Positions 31,561-34,812 of a stretch of DNA of 34,812 nucleotides are shown here, in pieces. The translations under genes were made by a program, and so were the position numbers. Under the pieces are notes generated by a model. That model worked only from the letters and a program-made list of their open reading frames with translations. It had not been told where the DNA came from and made no database searches. This DNA comes from JAHDWY01 sp964632865 (GTDB lineage Bacteria > Hydrogenedentota > Hydrogenedentia > Hydrogenedentales > SLHB01): assembly GCA_964632865.1 (NCBI GenBank), contig CAZWDH010000031.1, forward strand, positions 1-34,812, given 5' to 3'. How positions within the stretch are numbered: position 1 is the first letter of the stretch; every line of letters begins with the position of its first letter.

Positions 31561-32552
31561 TCGAAACGAATCCTCGGATCAGTCAACGCATACAGGATAT
31601 CGGAAATAATCAGCCCCACCAGTGTGAGCAGCGCGGATATGGCGAGGATGCCCATCACAAGCGGGTAGTCGCGCGACAGGATGGCTTCAAATCCGAGCCG
31701 CCCCATGCCGGGGATGGAGAAAATCTGCTCGATGATCACGCTGCCGCCCAGCAACGCGGGAAGCAGCGTGCCGAGCAATGTGATGATCGGGATAAGCGAA
31801 TTGCGGAAGGCGTACTTGAAAACAACGACCTTGTTCGAAAACCCATAGGCCCGCGCCGTGCGGATGTAGTCCTGCCGGATCACATCGATCATGCCGGATC
31901 GCGCGTACCGCGAAATGTAGGCGAACCCGGTATACGTCAAGCAGAACGTCGGCAGCGCCAAATGCCACATCCGGTCTTTGATCCACGGCCACCACGCCAT
32001 CTGATCGGCGCCCAACGAATTGATCCCGTAAATGGGGAACCAATCGAGGAATTGTCCGCCGCCGAGAAAGTAAATCAGCAGCATCGCCACCCAGAAACTG
32101 GGCAGGCTATAAAGGAGGAATAAGACGAACGTCGTGAACGAATCCGCCCACGTCGACTGCTTCACAGCACTGAACACGCCCAAGGGAACCGATAGCAGAT
32201 AGATGATGAGGATGGAGAGGATGTTGATCTGCAGCGTGATCGGCAAGGCTTCGCCAATCTTCTCGAGCACGGGCCGCCGGTCTTTGTAGGACGTCCCAAA
32301 GTCAAAGGTCACGAGCCGCTTCAGCCACAACGCATACTGCACGGGAATGGGCTTATCAAGACCGTACAGTTCCTTGGTGCGCTGGATAACCTCCTCCGGC
32401 ACGCTGTCCGACCCCATGGCGCCCTGGATTTTCATGAGTCGCAAGCTCACCGGATTTCCCGGCGCAAGCTGAATCACCGCGAAACTCAGCGCGCTAATCC
32501 CGAGAAACGTGGGAATGAGCAGGAGGAAACGTCGAATGAGATACGCCTTCAT
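31557..32552 (-). CDS. oppB: Oligopeptide ABC transporter permease OppB/DppB
   Basis: The 331-residue permease opens MKAYLIRRFLLLIPTFLGISALSFAVIQLAPGNP, the standard OppB start. It has about six membrane helices and a coupling loop TARAYGFSNKVVVFKYAFRNSLIPIITLLG. It ends GLIISDILYALTDPRIRFE, the typical DPRIR terminus. Together with OppC it forms the channel. The preceding oppA gene is 178 bases upstream across repeat-like sequence, so oppB may also be read from a secondary start of transcription. Confidence 0.95.
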   Translation of the reverse strand: MKAYLIRRFLLLIPTFLGISALSFAVIQLAPGNPVSLRLMKIQGAMGSDSVPEEVIQRTKELYGLDKPIPVQYALWLKRLVTFDFGTSYKDRRPVLEKIGEALPITLQINILSILIIYLLSVPLGVFSAVKQSTWADSFTTFVLFLLYSLPSFWVAMLLIYFLGGGQFLDWFPIYGINSLGADQMAWWPWIKDRMWHLALPTFCLTYTGFAYISRYARSGMIDVIRQDYIRTARAYGFSNKVVVFKYAFRNSLIPIITLLGTLLPALLGGSVIIEQIFSIPGMGRLGFEAILSRDYPLVMGILAISALLTLVGLIISDILYALTDPRIRFE

Positions 32553-32581
32553 CGACGGGCACTCCCAGGTTCGTGGCCCCG

Positions 32582-32661
32582 GCGAAGATCTATCCTGTCA
32601 TCGTTCCCGTGCCAGCGAAGATCCATCCCACCATCATCCTCACGAAAGCGGGGATCCATCC
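32582..32661. repeat. Degenerate tandem repeat between oppA and oppB
   Basis: Three related units end in GATC(C/T)ATCC at a spacing of about 33 bases: GCGAAGATCTATCC (32582-32595), GCGAAGATCCATCC (32615-32628) and GAAAGCGGGGATCCATCC (32644-32661). They resemble the widespread GCGAAAGCGGGAATCCATCC-type intergenic repeats. No gene lies in the 178-base spacer. Confidence 0.6.
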
Positions 32662-32730
32662 TTGGCTTACCAATCCCTGCCAGGTCAGACCGTAGCATCC
32701 AAATCTCTTCAACTACACTACGCATCGAAA

Positions 32731-34428
32731 CTACGGATAACGTTGATCTGCCAACGGCACCCACCACTCGGACACGTCAAGCCCCAGGCGGTACACATGA
32801 ACCCCGCGGAACCGTTTATCCACAGCCGCCAGGGCCTTCAAACTCCACAAGAAGATGTAGGGCTGATCTTCGTGAAGAATCTCATGCACCCGATGAAACA
32901 TGGGGATGCGTTTGTCACGATCAAACTCGAGCCGAATATCCTCCAGCAGTTGGTCGATCTCCGGGTTCTTGTAACCGGGGTAATTCGACCCTTTTTCCGT
33001 CTGAGTCGAATGCCAGATCTGGTAAGGGTCGCTGTTCGGCGGAATTGCCCAGGACAGCGTCACCGCGTCAAACTCGCGCTTCGTCAGGTTTTCAATGAAC
33101 GTCGCCCATTCGATGTTGCGAATGTTCATCTGAATGCCAGCGCGCTTCAGCTCCTCCTGATACACGGTGGCCATCGTCGACATTTCCGTGCTGCCAGGCG
33201 GGAACATGAACTCGAAAGCCAGCTTCTCGCCGTCCTTGTCACGCACGCCATCCGCGTCAGAGTCCACCCATCCCGCTTCGTCGAGCAAGGCCTTCGCGCG
33301 TTCCGGATCGAAGGGCCACGGCTCGATCGTTTGATCGTATTCAGGACTGCTCAGATCGGTCGGCCCGGTCACGACTTTCCCTAAACCGTAAAGTACGGTT
33401 GCGAGGATCTCCTCCCGGTCCAGCAGCATGGTGAGCGCCTGCCGCACGCGCTTGTCCGCAAACTTAGGCTTCCGCAGGTTCCAGCCGATATACCCATAGC
33501 TCGCGGCGTAGCCGGTGCGGCCCCAATAGGTGTGCTTGTTGAACTTGGCCTCGAATTGGGGGCTGGACGCCTGATTCTCCCACTGTTCCGGTGTGAGCCC
33601 CATCACGTCGATTTCCTGCCGCTGCATCACCTGGAACGCCGCGTTGTCGTCCGTGATGAACTTGTACACCAGCTTGTCCGGATGGGCCGCGCGGCTGGAA
33701 TCCCAGAAGTTCGGATTGCGCGCCAGCACGATCTGCTGGTTCGTGTCCCACGTTTCAAACACGTACGGCCCCGATCCCACCGGATGCCGGTTGAAGGAGC
33801 CGGTGTTGAAATCGCCTTCGCCATAGACGTGGGCCGGGTAGACGGGCATACCCGACAGCATCACCGCATGGCGATAGTACGGCTTGCTGCACGTAAACCT
33901 GATCGTGTAGTCATCAATCAACTCGACGTTCGTCACGTCCTGATAATAGTTCCGGATATCCGCCGTCTCGTTTTGTGTATTCTGGATTGCATCAAACGTG
34001 AATTTCACATCCTTCGCCGTGACCGGCGTTCCGTCGGAGAACTTCGCCTCCTTCCGCATGTAGAAGGTGTAGGTGAGATGATCCTCGGACACCTCGTAAC
34101 GCTCGGCAAGCATGGGCTCCAGTTCGAAGGTGTCCTTGTTCATGTCCAACAGCGAATCGAATATGTCTTCCGTAATCCGGAACGTGTAGGCGTCAGACGT
34201 ATCAAGCAGCGGGTTCAAGATCTGCGGCTCCACCGAAAACCGGTTGATCACCCAGTCGCCGTTGACCGCTTCTCCCTCGTCGATACTTGCGGCTTGCCCG
34301 TCCTGTGCGGGATCTGCCGGTGGCGTGTCGCCAGCGGGTTCGCTGGGCCCACCACAACCACTTACGAGCAAGACGTTCAATAGCAGGCAAAGGGAAAACG
34401 GATAGAGGACGATCCGTCGTACGATCAT
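32731..34428 (-). CDS. oppA: Peptide-binding lipoprotein OppA/DppA (SBP family 5)
   Basis: This 565-residue protein captures peptides outside the inner membrane and delivers them to OppBC. It starts with a lipoprotein signal, ending LLVSGCGG with lipid-acceptor Cys25, then a Pro/Asp/Glu-rich linker. The SBP_bac_5 fold follows: NRFSVEPQILNPLLDTSDAY, LAERYEVSEDHLTYTFYMRKEAKFSDGTPVTAKDVKFTFDAI, and VRQALTMLLDREEI. Late motifs RDKRIPMFHRVHEILHEDQPYIFLW are also family-typical. GGAG lies seven bases before the ATG. It heads the oppABCDF operon. Whether the ligand is di- or oligopeptide is not visible. Confidence 0.94.
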   Translation of the reverse strand: MIVRRIVLYPFSLCLLLNVLLVSGCGGPSEPAGDTPPADPAQDGQAASIDEGEAVNGDWVINRFSVEPQILNPLLDTSDAYTFRITEDIFDSLLDMNKDTFELEPMLAERYEVSEDHLTYTFYMRKEAKFSDGTPVTAKDVKFTFDAIQNTQNETADIRNYYQDVTNVELIDDYTIRFTCSKPYYRHAVMLSGMPVYPAHVYGEGDFNTGSFNRHPVGSGPYVFETWDTNQQIVLARNPNFWDSSRAAHPDKLVYKFITDDNAAFQVMQRQEIDVMGLTPEQWENQASSPQFEAKFNKHTYWGRTGYAASYGYIGWNLRKPKFADKRVRQALTMLLDREEILATVLYGLGKVVTGPTDLSSPEYDQTIEPWPFDPERAKALLDEAGWVDSDADGVRDKDGEKLAFEFMFPPGSTEMSTMATVYQEELKRAGIQMNIRNIEWATFIENLTKREFDAVTLSWAIPPNSDPYQIWHSTQTEKGSNYPGYKNPEIDQLLEDIRLEFDRDKRIPMFHRVHEILHEDQPYIFLWSLKALAAVDKRFRGVHVYRLGLDVSEWWVPLADQRYP

Positions 34429-34609
34429 GATGTACTCCGTCGTTTGAGAAAAACCAGATTCGCAGGAGCGCCAAGTGCGCCAGATTGATTCAACATACTA
34501 CCATAAAGCCTGCGGAGTGCGAAAAATGCCGCCGCGCTGGTGTATTCCAGAGCCGGGCCTGTCGGTGTCAGCGGTGAGCTATCGCTCGGATCGGTCCGAT
34601 CAGTCCAAT
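34429..34609. other. Spacer upstream of oppA
   Basis: These 181 bases hold the oppA leader and presumably its promoter on the minus strand. I see no clear sigma-70 pair; TAGTAT around 34496-34501 (minus strand) could be a -10 element. The cupin-side end carries the GGACTGATCGGACCGATC repeat. Confidence 0.4.
34589..34606. repeat. GGACTGATCGGACCGATC repeat, copy 2
   Basis: Read on the minus strand, this is an exact 18-base match to 5301-5318, and it starts three bases after the cupin stop codon. The full palindrome seen in copy 1 is not complete here. Confidence 0.7.
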
Positions 34610-34812
34610 CTACGAAGACCCGAGCGGCGGACCTACGAACTCGACCCCGTGCTTCGCGGCAGCCGCCTCCACCGCGGCAATGTCCGGGACTCCGCCCAAG
34701 GCGTCCACCTCCCGGAAGAAGGCCTCGTACCCTCCCGGGTTCGTCAGGATCAACAGACGCCCCGGCGCCTCGCCCACACGGGCATAGGTGTGCGCCACGC
34801 CGCGCGGGAAGT
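34610..34812 (-). CDS. Cupin-domain protein, C-terminal fragment
   Basis: The last 66 or so residues of a protein that begins beyond the right edge; the frame is open to base 34812. The stretch FPRGVAHTYARVGEAPGRLLILTNPGGYEAFFREV is the second half of a cupin barrel, in which the PRG..H motif supplies a metal-ligand His. The NPGGYEAFFREVDALGG tail is typical of small single-domain cupins related to quercetin-dioxygenase-like proteins, which are often of unknown activity. The stop is followed at once by a palindromic repeat. Confidence 0.85.
   Translation of the reverse strand, partial: FPRGVAHTYARVGEAPGRLLILTNPGGYEAFFREVDALGGVPDIAAVEAAAAKHGVEFVGPPLGSS

Overview
The window is a GC-rich (about 60%) bacterial chromosome segment, very probably a scaffold from a metagenome-assembled genome, because two N runs (4572-4581 and 8775-8874) mark assembly gaps. 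The gene content (lysine-type EF-P next to accBC, a twin-arginine system, cobalamin-dependent MetH, a UROD-like methyltransferase, a sialidase, a large GH67-like hydrolase, an SPFH/zinc-ribbon pair) and the density of palindromic intergenic repeats suggest a Gram-negative-type organism of the Planctomycetota / Hydrogenedentota / PVC neighbourhood. That placement is inference from gene style, not from a marker phylogeny.

Layout, left to right. 1-3751 (+): a translation and lipid block with the end of an M24 Xaa-Pro peptidase, efp, accB, accC and an AmaP/Asp23-like membrane protein. 3848-4129 (-): a small orphan gene, then about 0.8 kb without genes. 4924-7398 (+): hisI, trpE, trpG (histidine and tryptophan synthesis). 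7551-9941 (+): a tail-anchored unknown protein, an HU/IHF protein, tatC (broken by a gap) and a tatA/B homologue. 10178-12655 (+): an SPFH-GYF protein and a zinc-ribbon membrane protein, resembling the YdjI/YdjG type of membrane-stress partners. 12652-13633: a REP-associated tyrosine transposase (RAYT) between two 161-bp direct repeats that are 99% identical. 13649-18702 (+): UROD-like methyltransferase, HAD phosphatase, MTA phosphorylase, HIT protein and a phospholipase D/cardiolipin synthase-like enzyme. 19022-24183 (+): metH, a small [2Fe-2S] thioredoxin-like protein and a DUF389 membrane protein. 24239-28091 (+): two secreted glycan-active proteins. 28443-34428 (-): a complete oppABCDF peptide ABC importer. 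34610-34812 (-): the end of a cupin.

The most striking feature is the load of palindromic intergenic elements. At least six unrelated families occur here: the REPIN-like unit around the RAYT; long hairpins with a GGGACAG core; paired arms beginning GAAGAACATCCCCC; GGACTGATCGGACCGATC; GATCCCGAT-type; and CCTGAAAGG-type. Several abut or even supply stop codons, as if these elements preferentially settle at gene 3' ends, where they may also act as transcription terminators. MTA phosphorylase, MetH and the UROD-like corrinoid methyltransferase are a loose methionine/C1 theme, while the hydrolases and the Opp importer suggest scavenging of glycoproteins and peptides.
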